Source: Mucilaginibacter pineti
GTDB lineage: Bacteria; Bacteroidota; Bacteroidia; Sphingobacteriales; Sphingobacteriaceae
Reading direction: 5' to 3'
Assembly: GCF_900101875.1 (NCBI RefSeq)
Contig: NZ_FNAI01000008.1
Span: 186,001 to 250,000, forward strand
DNA: 64,000 nt
A program made the position numbers and the translations under genes. Under the pieces are notes generated by a model. It had not been told where the DNA came from and searched no databases. It saw only the letters and a list, made by a program, of their open reading frames with translations. Each line of letters starts with the position of its first letter. Position 1 is the stretch's first letter. This document shows, piece after piece, positions 18,524 to 26,874 of this stretch.

Positions 18524-19363
18524 TTATCTTTTTATAGAAAGTGGATAGCTTATAACAAATGCCGAATTTGGCTTGTCTGATGAATATCTTGTTAAATTAG
18601 TTATACCAACACCAATGGCTAATGGGCTATCAAACGGTTTGATGCCAAATGAACAGCCTAAATTCATCCCAGACCATTCGATATTAAAGTTAACCTTTTT
18701 TAATAACTCGTAGGATGCGCTTCCAAATACGGCCGTTCCGTGTGTACCTTTGCCTGTTTTGATATCATCGGGGCTTTTGTTGTAAAAGCGCCCGGTCCCT
18801 ATTCCAATTGTATAACTAAGTTTTGAACTACCTTCGGTTTTGGAGGGTAGCAATTGTATAGCATGGCTAAAGGCAAAATAAAAGGTTGAACCTGGCGCAT
18901 CTGATTTATGTGGGCTTGCAAATAGCTGCAAAGTGCCTGCAGAAATGCTGCTACCTGTAAAAATTTGTCGGCTTATTACCAAATTTCCCGAGAAGTCACT
19001 TACTTTAGATACATCGGTTACGTTTATACTAACGGCAACATTAACTGCTTTTTGGGGATCGCCCACGCAAAAACCTCCAAAACTTATCAAGTCGGCTTTT
19101 TTTGCGTATGGTTGTGCATAATCGCCTCCTATCCCACCAAATATATAACTACCATAGCCTCCCCAGCCAGACGGTGTGGTTAAGTTTTGTAGTACTGAGT
19201 TTGGTAAAAGTTCATCCCTCGCATCCCTGGCTTTAAGCGGGGCCAATAATGAATCCGTCCGCTTTTGCAATTCATTTTCAAATGAGGTTTGCGCAAATGC
19301 ACAATCCGAATACAGGATTATAGTAAAAAAAATCACTCCCCATATTTTTAATATCCAGCTCAT
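18524..19363 (-). CDS. Exported, probably beta-barrel-like protein of unknown function
   Basis: Protein of 279 residues with a signal peptide to about residue 25 (LYSDCAFAQ). The mature part is rich in glycine, serine and alternating hydrophobic residues (WGGYGSYIFGGIGGDYAQ, GTAVFGSASYELLKKVNFNIEW, LAIGVGITNLTRYSS), as expected of an outer-membrane barrel or beta-sandwich. It is the first gene of the three-gene minus-strand operon down to 16924. I do not recognise a family. Confidence 0.55.
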   Translation of the reverse strand: MSWILKIWGVIFFTIILYSDCAFAQTSFENELQKRTDSLLAPLKARDARDELLPNSVLQNLTTPSGWGGYGSYIFGGIGGDYAQPYAKKADLISFGGFCVGDPQKAVNVAVSINVTDVSKVSDFSGNLVISRQIFTGSSISAGTLQLFASPHKSDAPGSTFYFAFSHAIQLLPSKTEGSSKLSYTIGIGTGRFYNKSPDDIKTGKGTHGTAVFGSASYELLKKVNFNIEWSGMNLGCSFGIKPFDSPLAIGVGITNLTRYSSDKPNSAFVISYPLSIKR

Positions 19364-19549
19364 TCTTTTAATGACATTAAGGCTTAGGTTTAATTGTGAC
19401 AGATCGCTCCAAATTAATTATTTTTTATTGAAGGGCATAAACCGAATAGCTTAAAAACTCCATCGTTTAATATGATTTAAATACCCTTTCCTTCCTAAGC
19501 CGAATTTTTCTGATTATTTGTAAATCTAAGCTTTATAAAAGCTCCAAAA

Positions 19550-19680
19550 AATACCAACTGCTTGGTATTGCGTAACCTATTGGCACTACCTAAAATTGTA
19601 CTATTAAACCTTAAGCAACTTAAGGCAGTCTAAAAAACAAATATCTACTTTTTACTAATTGCGTTACGGCATGGTAACGC
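19550..19680. promoter_or_regulatory. Cluster of three perfect dyads between two divergent operons
   Basis: Three perfect inverted repeats lie in 131 bp: AATACCAA/TTGGTATT at 19550-19569 (4-nt spacer), CCTTAAG/CTTAAGG at 19609-19625 (3-nt spacer) and GCGTTAC/GTAACGC at 19661-19680 (6-nt spacer, followed on the plus strand by GCATTTTTACC). They lie between the minus-strand operon starting at 19363 and the plus-strand gene at 19708. They could be operators, or an RNA leader for the plus-strand genes with the third hairpin acting as an attenuator. The rest of 19364-19549 shows nothing specific. Confidence 0.5.
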
Positions 19681-19707
19681 GCATTTTTACCTAAAATAAA
19701 AACGAAT

Positions 19708-19905
19708 ATGGACATTTTAACTTACCTGATTTATAGCATTCCACTTATCTTCATCCTGTTATCGTGCAGGTATATGCTTATGTTTAAAAAGTTAATGGGC
19801 ACGGGCAAGGTTTCCTATATTATTGGCGCAAAACAAAGGCAAAACCTATTTTTATTTTTAGCTATAGTATCATCAATACTAATATTTGCCGTTACAGAGT
19901 TTTAG
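19708..19905 (+). CDS. Small two-helix membrane protein
   Basis: Protein of 65 residues consisting almost wholly of two hydrophobic helices (about 3-23, LTYLIYSIPLIFILLSCRYML, in part, and about 48-63, LFLFLAIVSSILIFAV) joined by a basic loop (KKLMGTGKVSYIIGAKQRQN). The ATG at 19708 follows an A-rich leader. It lies 91 bp ahead of the sensor kinase and may be co-transcribed with it, possibly as an accessory to the kinase. No family recognised; the coherent topology and the lack of any overlapping gene argue that it is real. Confidence 0.5.
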   Translation: MDILTYLIYSIPLIFILLSCRYMLMFKKLMGTGKVSYIIGAKQRQNLFLFLAIVSSILIFAVTEF

Positions 19906-19996
19906 TTTTATAAACCGATAAACTACTGGTTGTCAAGCCATTTTTTTGCTAATAAAGTTGAAACTCTTATCTTTAATGGGGAGTATACACCCGGAT

Positions 19997-21781
19997 ATGA
20001 AGTACCTCTTTCATTTTTTATTTTTTTTAGTCGCAATACCCTGTTTTGGTCAAAATGCCGATAGCTTAAAAAAAATAATTTCCGGCAACTCCCCTCCCCA
20101 GCAACGGCTAAACGCCATTGAACAATTCACAAGCCTTTTCCCGGCAAAAGATCCGGATGAAATTTTAACCGTAGCAAAAACTGGATTAAACCTCGCTGCC
20201 AAGCTCAACAATAAAGAAGCCACTGGCTTACTACTTGTAAATATTGGCAAAGCTTATCATCAAAAAGCAAATTATGATTCTACCGCTTATTTCTATGACA
20301 AAGCAGCGGGTATTCTTAGCGCCTTAAACAAAGAGGCCGTTTTGGCAAATGGCTACATCGAGCTGGCAAACTCATACCTCAAACTCAAGAACTACACTAA
20401 GGCAATTGAATTTTATGATACAGCAATCAAATACGCTCCTAAATCCGGATCTCGCAGTACGTTAATTATCGCTTTAAACGGACTTGGTACACTATATGAA
20501 AGCAAACATAATTATCGCGAAGCTTTAAATTATTTCAGGCAATCCTTTGATATCAGCGACTCGTTGAACCTGGTTCAAAAAGCAAAAGAAAACACATCAG
20601 AAGCGTACAGCCGTAATTTCATGAAGGATGTTATGGGCAACATAAAACAGAAAACAGCATCGGTACAGAATATTTTAAAAACCCTCGACACCAAAAAATC
20701 CCTGAACGATACGCTGGCACTTACCATCAACTATTTTAACCTGGGCGTATTATACAAGGGTAAAAAAATGTATCCTCAATCGTTGGATGCCTTACAAAAC
20801 TGTTTGCAGTATGCAAGCAAAATAAACTATACCGATATGCAAAGCAGCGCAGTAAATGAGATGGCTGATCTGTATGAACGAATAGGAGATTACAGACAAT
20901 CACTTAATTATTTAAAAAAGCGCTCGGCAATAAATGTGGGAATTAACAAAAACTCCAAAACTATTGATGAACTGCAAACTAAATACGAGATAACACAGCG
21001 GGAAGACCAAGTATTAAAGCAGCAGTTTGAAATTACCAAACGTAATTACTGGATGACCGGCATATTTGTTTTAATACTGCTGATGCTTTTAATGGGCTTA
21101 ATTTATTATAAGCAAACACAGTTAAAACAACGCAATATTGCCATGCAGGCCATAATTGAAACCGAAGAAAACGAACGGCGACGAATTGCCCGCGATTTGC
21201 ATGATAGCGTAAGCCAAACCATGAGCGCTGCCAAAATTAATTTAACCGTTATTGGCGGCGAATTACCTTTTGTAAATGAGGAGCAACGAAAACGATTTGA
21301 GAAAGCTATTAACCTGGTTGACAATGGCTTTAGGGAGGTAAGAACAATATCACACAACATGATGCCCTGGGCGCTTCATGAAACCGGCCTTGCCCAGGTA
21401 ATTAAACAATTCATAGGCAATATTGAAAATGATACCATTGCTATAAATTTCTTCAGCAAAGGATTTGATGCGCCATTTGATGACACTACAGAAATTATAT
21501 TGTACAGGGTATTACAGGAAAGCGTACATAACGTAATGAAACACGCAAACGCCAGCAGGATTGACATTTCTCTCATTAAGGATGAGCAGAATATCAGCCT
21601 GACAATTGAAGATAACGGCGAAGGTTTTGATATTACTAACCCCGAAATCCATAAGGGAATGGGATTTAATAACTTACGATCGCGGATTAATTTTTTAAAA
21701 GGGAAGGTTGAACTTGACTCACAAATAGGGAAAGGCACACTTGTATCGGTTTACGTGCCCATTATCAATAAAGCGTTATAA
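19997..21781 (+). CDS. TPR-containing sensor histidine kinase, NarX/DesK (HisKA_3) type
   Basis: Membrane kinase of about 594 residues. I choose ATG 19997, which begins directly with a signal peptide (YLFHFLFFLVAIPCFGQ); the longer frame opens at TTG 19946. The periplasmic part has tetratricopeptide repeats to about residue 330 (AYFYDKAAGIL, AIEFYDTAIKYAPKS, ALNYFRQSFDISDSL). A membrane helix follows at about 354-374 (WMTGIFVLILLMLLMGLIYY), then a HisKA_3 dimerisation helix with RRRIARDLHDSVSQTMSA (phospho-His near 401), and an ATPase domain with ESVHNVMKHANAS, EDNGEGFD and GMGFNNLRSRI. The natural partner is the NarL-type regulator convergent with it at 21776. This class often reads periplasmic or starvation signals through the TPRs, but the ligand is unknown. 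Confidence 0.93.
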   Translation: MKYLFHFLFFLVAIPCFGQNADSLKKIISGNSPPQQRLNAIEQFTSLFPAKDPDEILTVAKTGLNLAAKLNNKEATGLLLVNIGKAYHQKANYDSTAYFYDKAAGILSALNKEAVLANGYIELANSYLKLKNYTKAIEFYDTAIKYAPKSGSRSTLIIALNGLGTLYESKHNYREALNYFRQSFDISDSLNLVQKAKENTSEAYSRNFMKDVMGNIKQKTASVQNILKTLDTKKSLNDTLALTINYFNLGVLYKGKKMYPQSLDALQNCLQYASKINYTDMQSSAVNEMADLYERIGDYRQSLNYLKKRSAINVGINKNSKTIDELQTKYEITQREDQVLKQQFEITKRNYWMTGIFVLILLMLLMGLIYYKQTQLKQRNIAMQAIIETEENERRRIARDLHDSVSQTMSAAKINLTVIGGELPFVNEEQRKRFEKAINLVDNGFREVRTISHNMMPWALHETGLAQVIKQFIGNIENDTIAINFFSKGFDAPFDDTTEIILYRVLQESVHNVMKHANASRIDISLIKDEQNISLTIEDNGEGFDITNPEIHKGMGFNNLRSRINFLKGKVELDSQIGKGTLVSVYVPIINKAL

Positions 21782-22417
21782 GTTATATTGCAGTATAAAC
21801 TTAGTAAGCTCTACCGGGTTTTTCAAATTGAGCTTTTGCATAATGTTTTTTCTATGGGTTTCAACCGTGTAGATGCTAAGATTAAGATGATTGGCCATTT
21901 GTTGATTCGTAAAATTCTGTTTGATGAATTGCAGCAACTCGGTTTCCCTTTTGGTTAGTTGAAATTGTTTTAAAAAAACATCCGACTCATCAAACGTTGA
22001 ATTTACAACAGCCTGTTTGTACGGAAACCATGACTGGCCCTGGCCTACCAAACGCATTACACTTAATAATTCACTCTTTTCGGCATTTTTGAAGATATAG
22101 CCATTTGCCCCGCCGGCTTTCGCTTTTTCAATAAGATGTTCTTCATTATAGGTAGAAAGCATGATTACTTTAATTTTAGGGTAATAGGCTTTTACCTTTT
22201 TAAGTACGTCGAAACCGTTAATCCCGGGCATATTTATATCAAGCAATATCATATCGGGTGTATTGGTATGCAGTAATCCCAATATTTCTTTTCCGTTGGC
22301 AGCCATATTCATCACTTCTATGTCCGGTTCATTTTGTAATAGCATACAAAGCCCATTTATAAATAACGTATGATCATCAACTATAATCACTGATAATTTT
22401 TCAGTTGCCATTTCCAT
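21776..22417 (-). CDS. NarL/FixJ-family response regulator
   Basis: Two-domain regulator of about 213 residues. The receiver domain begins at KLSVIIVDDHTLFINGL and has the phospho-acceptor in MILLDINMPGING; the LuxR-type DNA-binding domain is at about 145-210 (LTKRETELLQFIKQ, LNLSIYTVETHRKNIMQKLN). The open frame continues up to 22906, but residues before MEMATEKLS do not look like a receiver domain, so the start is ATG 22417 or 22411. It converges on the sensor kinase: the two genes overlap by 6 bp in the palindrome TTATAA, which supplies the last Leu and the TAA stop of both proteins. Confidence 0.92.
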   Translation of the reverse strand: MEMATEKLSVIIVDDHTLFINGLCMLLQNEPDIEVMNMAANGKEILGLLHTNTPDMILLDINMPGINGFDVLKKVKAYYPKIKVIMLSTYNEEHLIEKAKAGGANGYIFKNAEKSELLSVMRLVGQGQSWFPYKQAVVNSTFDESDVFLKQFQLTKRETELLQFIKQNFTNQQMANHLNLSIYTVETHRKNIMQKLNLKNPVELTKFILQYNL

Positions 22418-22580
22418 TGAATTATTTATAAATTTATGCGTTATTCCCGAACCTAAAAATACCAACAACTTTGTATTGTGCACCCCATCACAACTACATA
22501 AAATTGTGCTGTTATAAAACCTGAGCATAATTATTATTAAACTAAAAGCCAGCATAATAAATATACCATGCTTAACCAAT

Positions 22581-22922
22581 ATGTTTATAAACCTACTAAC
22601 CAAAAAAAACATGGAAGATATTATAGGAACACTTGTAATAATGCTATTTTGTATAATAGCGCTCGCCAGGGAAAAAACATCAGAAAATGTGGTAGTTCTG
22701 TCGAGAGCTAAAACTAATCCACTAATACCTGTTGAATTACAGGTGGAATCATCGGTAATAAGCGTTGCCGATATTTCTAAATTTTGTAAACCTACCCGCT
22801 TACAGGTGCGTGTTGGTAGCCGTAGTATTGTAGCAGATGTTAAGAATAATCTTTTACGAAAAGCGCCGACACGATTGGGGGTAGCTAAAATCAGGCTCCG
22901 CCACAACTTTGGCGAAGCTTAA
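22581..22922 (+). CDS. Doubtful small open frame between regulator and GH43-like gene
   Basis: A 113-residue plus-strand frame with an inner ATG at 22611. It opens with a hydrophobic stretch (IIGTLVIMLFCIIALA) followed by a basic, strand-like region. It lies in the otherwise empty 22418-22944 spacer, is not backed by any family I know, and the opposite strand is open over much of it too. It could be a small membrane-anchored protein, but AT-rich chance is as likely. Confidence 0.15.
   Translation: MFINLLTKKNMEDIIGTLVIMLFCIIALAREKTSENVVVLSRAKTNPLIPVELQVESSVISVADISKFCKPTRLQVRVGSRSIVADVKNNLLRKAPTRLGVAKIRLRHNFGEA
22895..22918 (-). terminator. Weak terminator-like hairpin after the GH43-like gene
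   Basis: GCTcCGCC (22895-22902) pairs with GGCGaAGC (22911-22918) with one C/A mismatch around an 8-nt loop. It lies 27 bp after the stop of the minus-strand gene at 22945. The minus-strand tail (CTGATTTT) is only moderately T-rich. Confidence 0.35.
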
Positions 22923-22944
22923 CTTTTTACCCGGTTTATGAATA

Positions 22945-24105
22945 CTATTTTCCTTTATCCCAGTCAATTTTAAAAACGTAGGATTCGGATACTTTACCGC
23001 CGCTCACATTAAGATCTGCAGAGCTATAAAAATAGGCTGGTTTGCCTTTTAATATAAGTACCGCAGGCCGTTCCAATTTCCCCGTTGGGTCGCGCTCAAA
23101 ATGCCCCGGAGTGCTTAATAGTTTTTTATGATCTTCTGGTGTACCCCAATAATCTAACAGCGTCCCCATAGCAATTTTTGAGTCGGCCAATTTAAAGTTC
23201 AATCCGGTTTTTGATTCCCACAGGCTAATATCGCCGTAAATACCCGTGTTTCCGCCAAGATTGTCTGTAGTTAACAAATAATATTTTCCATTGGCTTTAA
23301 ACGCTTGTGCATCCTCTAAGTACGATACATTATCGGTAATTGGTTTATCACACATGGTGTATGGTCCCTCCAGCTTATTTGAAACCGCATAGCCGTATTT
23401 TGATTCCATTTGGCCGGGAGTTCCGGATTTAAAATAGATATAGTATTTTTTATCTATTTTCATAAAAGCAGGGTTATCTGTACCTATGTCTCCGCGATAG
23501 GTCCAATGGTGTGAATCATTTGACTCCTGTACTACGATTCCGCCATTGTTGCCTACAAATTTCCAGGGACCATTTAAATTATCAGCAACCATCATTCCTA
23601 TGCGTTGCTTTGTTTCTTTCGATGGGTTTTGACAGATGTAAAGCAGAATATATTTTCCATCAACGTACTCCAGCCTGGGGTTGTGTGGTCCCCACATAGT
23701 TCGTTGATCCGGGAACATGGAGGACTTCATAATGGTACCCACATATTTAAATGGCCCTTCTGGTTTATCGCTTACAAAATGCGCAATTTCGGCATTAAGC
23801 CCCGTCCAGCCTTCCATCCCTTCTGCTGCCGGCCAGCGGCTACCAAAAATATGTATTTTGCCATCTTTGCCTTCAATTGGCGAAACACACCAGTTATACC
23901 AGGCAGGATCGCCGATGGCAACTCCAATTAATTTGGCCGATAAAGCCATATGAGAATACGGAACTTTGGTTGGCTTCCCCTTTGCAGTAGGCAGTTGCTT
24001 AAGCGTTGCGGTATCTTTGGTTTGGGCGCGTAAATAAAAAGCGGATAAAAACACCATTAAAAATGTAGCTGTAATTTTTAATGTCTGTTCATTTTTAGTT
24101 GTCAT
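22945..24105 (-). CDS. Secreted five-bladed beta-propeller glycosidase, GH43-like
   Basis: Exported protein of 386 residues (signal peptide to about residue 28, SAFYLRAQ). It has the repeated blade pattern of clan GH-F and related propeller glycosidases: GDPAWYNWCVSPIEGKDGKIH near 66, TMWGPHNPRLEYVDGKYILLY, DIGTDNPAFMKIDKKYYIYF and SYLEDAQAFKANGKYYLLTT. The Asp of GDPAW, the Asp of TDNPAF and the Glu of LEDAQAF are at positions expected for the three acidic catalytic residues, but I infer this by pattern only. It has its own upstream region with a two-box repeat (24186-24221), shared with the SusC pair 3 locus. Substrate uncertain; arabinoside, galactoside or fucoside-linked units are possible. 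Confidence 0.75.
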   Translation of the reverse strand: MTTKNEQTLKITATFLMVFLSAFYLRAQTKDTATLKQLPTAKGKPTKVPYSHMALSAKLIGVAIGDPAWYNWCVSPIEGKDGKIHIFGSRWPAAEGMEGWTGLNAEIAHFVSDKPEGPFKYVGTIMKSSMFPDQRTMWGPHNPRLEYVDGKYILLYICQNPSKETKQRIGMMVADNLNGPWKFVGNNGGIVVQESNDSHHWTYRGDIGTDNPAFMKIDKKYYIYFKSGTPGQMESKYGYAVSNKLEGPYTMCDKPITDNVSYLEDAQAFKANGKYYLLTTDNLGGNTGIYGDISLWESKTGLNFKLADSKIAMGTLLDYWGTPEDHKKLLSTPGHFERDPTGKLERPAVLILKGKPAYFYSSADLNVSGGKVSESYVFKIDWDKGK

Positions 24106-24185
24106 AGATTGATTAGCCTGGTTATGAATAAGTGTTGACCGTAAGTTTACATTGGAACTGCAAATTAGAGATTAGTACTGCGATA

Positions 24186-24221
24186 TAAAATGGATAAAGC
24201 CTATCAAATAATGGACTATTC
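24186..24221. promoter_or_regulatory. Two-box direct repeat, candidate AraC-type operator
   Basis: TAAAATGGATAAA (24186-24198) is followed 21 bp on by ATGGACTATTC (24211-24221), 80-115 bp upstream of the GH43-like start at 24105. The same 13-mer, the same 21-bp phase and a near-identical second box occur at 32422-32457. Direct repeats about two helical turns apart are the usual footprint of AraC-family activators. Confidence 0.5.
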
Positions 24222-24290
24222 AATATATAGCCTGGGTTATGAAAGTAATTAGGCCTAAAAAATTATAGGAGTTAGCAAATGCTATGGTAT

Positions 24291-24320
24291 AAAAAAACTC
24301 CCGGATAAATCCGGGAGTTT
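24291..24320 (-). terminator. Rho-independent terminator of the pair 3 locus
   Basis: AAACTCCCGGAT (24295-24306) and ATCCGGGAGTTT (24309-24320) form a perfect 12-bp stem. Read on the minus strand the hairpin runs into seven T (complement of 24291-24297). It begins 35 bp after the stop at 24355 and closes the operon that starts with susC at 32100. Confidence 0.85.
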
Positions 24321-24354
24321 CCACACATCATTAATAGATACTCAAAAACTTAAC

Positions 24355-25575
24355 CTACTGATTAAACACATCATAAAATAAAGAAATCTGTGATATATTG
24401 GTATAACGGGTTTCGCCATTTACATTATGTAAAACCCTTACACGGATATAACGCACCGGAGGCAAGTTGTTATCCAGGTCCACTTTAAAAGGGGCCATGC
24501 CGTCATCAGTTCTTTTAACTTCTTTTAACAGTGTCCAACCTTTTGCAACAGCTTCAGCCTTCCATCCCGGATCATTTGATTTTAAATTAGTTGCTGCATT
24601 GGTTATGTCTGCAATTCCCCATATTTCAAAGTCATCCGGGTTGTTACAGCAATTACGGCCAATTTCTTCTACCTGCTTCAATGACTTATACACTTTACCC
24701 ATATCAAAGGTTAATGTTCTTGGCAGAACGTCATTTCCGTCGGCATGAAACAAGTGAGGGAAACCTTGTGGAGTAGTACTGCCATTCCAAAGCTGGTCAA
24801 CATCGGTATCACCTTCATACGGCCCCATATCATTAGGTAAAGCCGACTTTTTAAATAATGATTTATCACATTGTGCATAACCAAGTATTGTTGGAAACAC
24901 ATCTATTTTGGGCGCAGTAAAAATATCAATTGAATTACGATCTGGAATATAAGTTGAATTGTAAGTAACCTGTGAACCTGATTGTAAGTCATGAATAGTC
25001 AGAACACTATCCGCGCTACTAAGTGCCACGGTAACATTTTGCCCGCTCCTGTTGGTGTAATTTATTTTGGTGCTAATATTAATTGTATCTGCTGTTTTAA
25101 AATTAAGAGTTACATCACCTAATGGACTTACAACATAAGGTATTTTTGCGTTATAAGGCCTATTCAATAAGGTAGAAACATAAATCGGGCCGTATGCCTT
25201 AACATTATTTACTTCTGTTGGTATCGAGGAATTTCCTTTTGCATCATATGAATATATTACAAAGCTGTAAACAAATTCCTGAAGCCCGTTAATAACGGTT
25301 TTGATACTATCCGTTTTAGTAGTAATGTTCATTACCTGCGAATCGGCTTTGTTATTCCAGTAGATTACATATTTAACAATACTTGGATCGGAACTTGATT
25401 TCCATTTTAAACCAACCCGCAAGTTTCCTGGTTGCGTTATTACCTGCCCAACCGCGCCGGTGTAAATGATCTCTTTATCACCCTGAAACTTCTTAAAATC
25501 CGTTTGACTTTTATTGCAACTGTATATTACAAATAGTAATAAACAGCTCAGCGTTATATATATGATATTTTTCAT
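24355..25575 (-). CDS. DUF4998-type surface glycan-binding lipoprotein
   Basis: Lipoprotein of 406 residues (lipobox VIYSC, Cys20). The N-terminal part holds fibronectin-like strands with the DUF4998 pattern (GAVGQVITQPGNLRVGLKW, IVKYVIYWNNKADSQ, LQEFVYSFVIYSYDAKGN). The C-terminal ~150 residues look like a discoidin/F5-8C-type domain (LPRTLTFDMGKVYKSL, DFEIWGIAD, VRYIRVRVLHNVNGETRYTNISQISLFY). Proteins with this build follow susC/susD in many loci and present a glycan-binding module at the cell surface. No catalytic motif is seen. It is the last gene before the terminator at 24291, 38 bp from the gene upstream, and shares its layout. Confidence 0.8.
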   Translation of the reverse strand: MKNIIYITLSCLLLFVIYSCNKSQTDFKKFQGDKEIIYTGAVGQVITQPGNLRVGLKWKSSSDPSIVKYVIYWNNKADSQVMNITTKTDSIKTVINGLQEFVYSFVIYSYDAKGNSSIPTEVNNVKAYGPIYVSTLLNRPYNAKIPYVVSPLGDVTLNFKTADTINISTKINYTNRSGQNVTVALSSADSVLTIHDLQSGSQVTYNSTYIPDRNSIDIFTAPKIDVFPTILGYAQCDKSLFKKSALPNDMGPYEGDTDVDQLWNGSTTPQGFPHLFHADGNDVLPRTLTFDMGKVYKSLKQVEEIGRNCCNNPDDFEIWGIADITNAATNLKSNDPGWKAEAVAKGWTLLKEVKRTDDGMAPFKVDLDNNLPPVRYIRVRVLHNVNGETRYTNISQISLFYDVFNQ

Positions 25576-25613
25576 ATTCTTATTTTAACTTTTCGCGTTT
25601 ATAAATTGAACTA

Positions 25614-26843
25614 TTACTCAGGTTTACCATAAAATGATAACTCAAGCACGTGGCAAAGCGTACCGCCTTCCCATGTTCTGGCCACAGATAAACGTATATA
25701 TTTAACCGAAGGCGCATTAAACGGAATATTAAAGCCAACACCCAGGTTAAAGAAATCTTTATCACTTTGGTTTGGTGAAGTTGGCGGTAAACCAGATGGC
25801 GGAGGTGGCCAGCTGAAATTACCCATATTTGTCCAATCGCCTATTACCGTACCTACTGCGGCAGTAACCGGCAAAACAGCATCAGCAGGCTGATCTTTAT
25901 TTGATCCCCAAAAGCTGAAATCTCTTGGATTACCGTGGCCGTATTCATAACCCTTTCTTCCCCAAATATTAAAGCGGCTTAACTTATAGGTTTTACCAAC
26001 ACCAAATGTACAGGTAAAAGGAGGTGTTGAATTAGAGTTGGTGTGCCAGCCCGGATCTGTAAGGAGGCCATCCCAAAGCTTATCAACTGTCCATCCGCCA
26101 CCTTCATAAAGCGCATCGTCACTCGCTAAAGTATAAGTAAAGAATTTGCTTTTATCCAGTAACTCTTCATATAATGGGTTTAAATTTGCCTTTAGTGTAT
26201 CAGATATATTTCCCCACTCATCGGTAACATATACACCAAAATCCCTGGCATCTGTACTAAAACCCCTGATAGAAAAGTCGATAGTATCGGCATTTGTAAA
26301 ATGTTGTTCTTCAACCTCCATTGCTTTTGTTACGTCGCTAAAGGCTGTTACTATAATACCTACGTTCTTTTTAAGCGGGTTTAAAGCTTTTACATTAACA
26401 CCACCAAAATCGGGTGCTATAGTGGCGGTTGGCCTCACTAATTCATAAACAGGTGTTCCAGGATGTACGGTAACCGTAACCGGATCAGACATTACTTCTG
26501 CACGGCTAACTACATAAAGCGTAACCTGGTAATCCTGTGATTGTGCAAAGCCATTTACCACTACGGTATCTTTATAATACGATGATTTGGTTTCTCTTGA
26601 AACTTTATCTCTGATGCTGTATTTAGCTAACACATAAAGGATGTTATCAGAATTGGGCAGGTCATAGATAATGTTTGCACCACCGTTAAAGTTTTCAACC
26701 TTAACATTGGTAATAATACCCGGTTTTGTTTTGTCTGTAGAAACGGGCGTATTACTAAAGCCGTCGTTTCGCTTACATGAAAACATACTTATCATTACAA
26801 GACTCATAAAAAGCAGTAACGAATATTTATTTATAATTTTCAT
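25614..26843 (-). CDS. DUF4959/DUF5126/DUF5000-type surface lipoprotein
   Basis: Lipoprotein of 409 residues (lipobox MFSC, Cys23). Three modules are visible: an Ig-like N-terminal domain of DUF4959 type (about 38-130, KPGIITNVKVENFNGGANIIYDLP), a middle DUF5126-like domain (about 135-235) and a C-terminal discoidin-like DUF5000 domain (about 260-405) with FTCTFGVGKTYKLSRFNIWGRKG and VKYIRLSVARTWEGG. The set is typical of the third gene in susC-susD loci, acting in surface glycan binding. It follows SusD by 31 bp. Together with the next gene it gives this locus two binding lipoproteins but no glycosidase of its own. Confidence 0.85.
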   Translation of the reverse strand: MKIINKYSLLLFMSLVMISMFSCKRNDGFSNTPVSTDKTKPGIITNVKVENFNGGANIIYDLPNSDNILYVLAKYSIRDKVSRETKSSYYKDTVVVNGFAQSQDYQVTLYVVSRAEVMSDPVTVTVHPGTPVYELVRPTATIAPDFGGVNVKALNPLKKNVGIIVTAFSDVTKAMEVEEQHFTNADTIDFSIRGFSTDARDFGVYVTDEWGNISDTLKANLNPLYEELLDKSKFFTYTLASDDALYEGGGWTVDKLWDGLLTDPGWHTNSNSTPPFTCTFGVGKTYKLSRFNIWGRKGYEYGHGNPRDFSFWGSNKDQPADAVLPVTAAVGTVIGDWTNMGNFSWPPPPSGLPPTSPNQSDKDFFNLGVGFNIPFNAPSVKYIRLSVARTWEGGTLCHVLELSFYGKPE

Positions 26844-26874
26844 AATTTTTCAATTATCTATTTGAATCTTTAAG

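Noticed and set aside
21776-22906. 376-codon version of the response regulator
   Set aside because: The extra 163 residues are rich in unrelated hydrophobic and Thr/Ser stretches, do not look like a domain, and a receiver domain begins right after the ATG at 22417.
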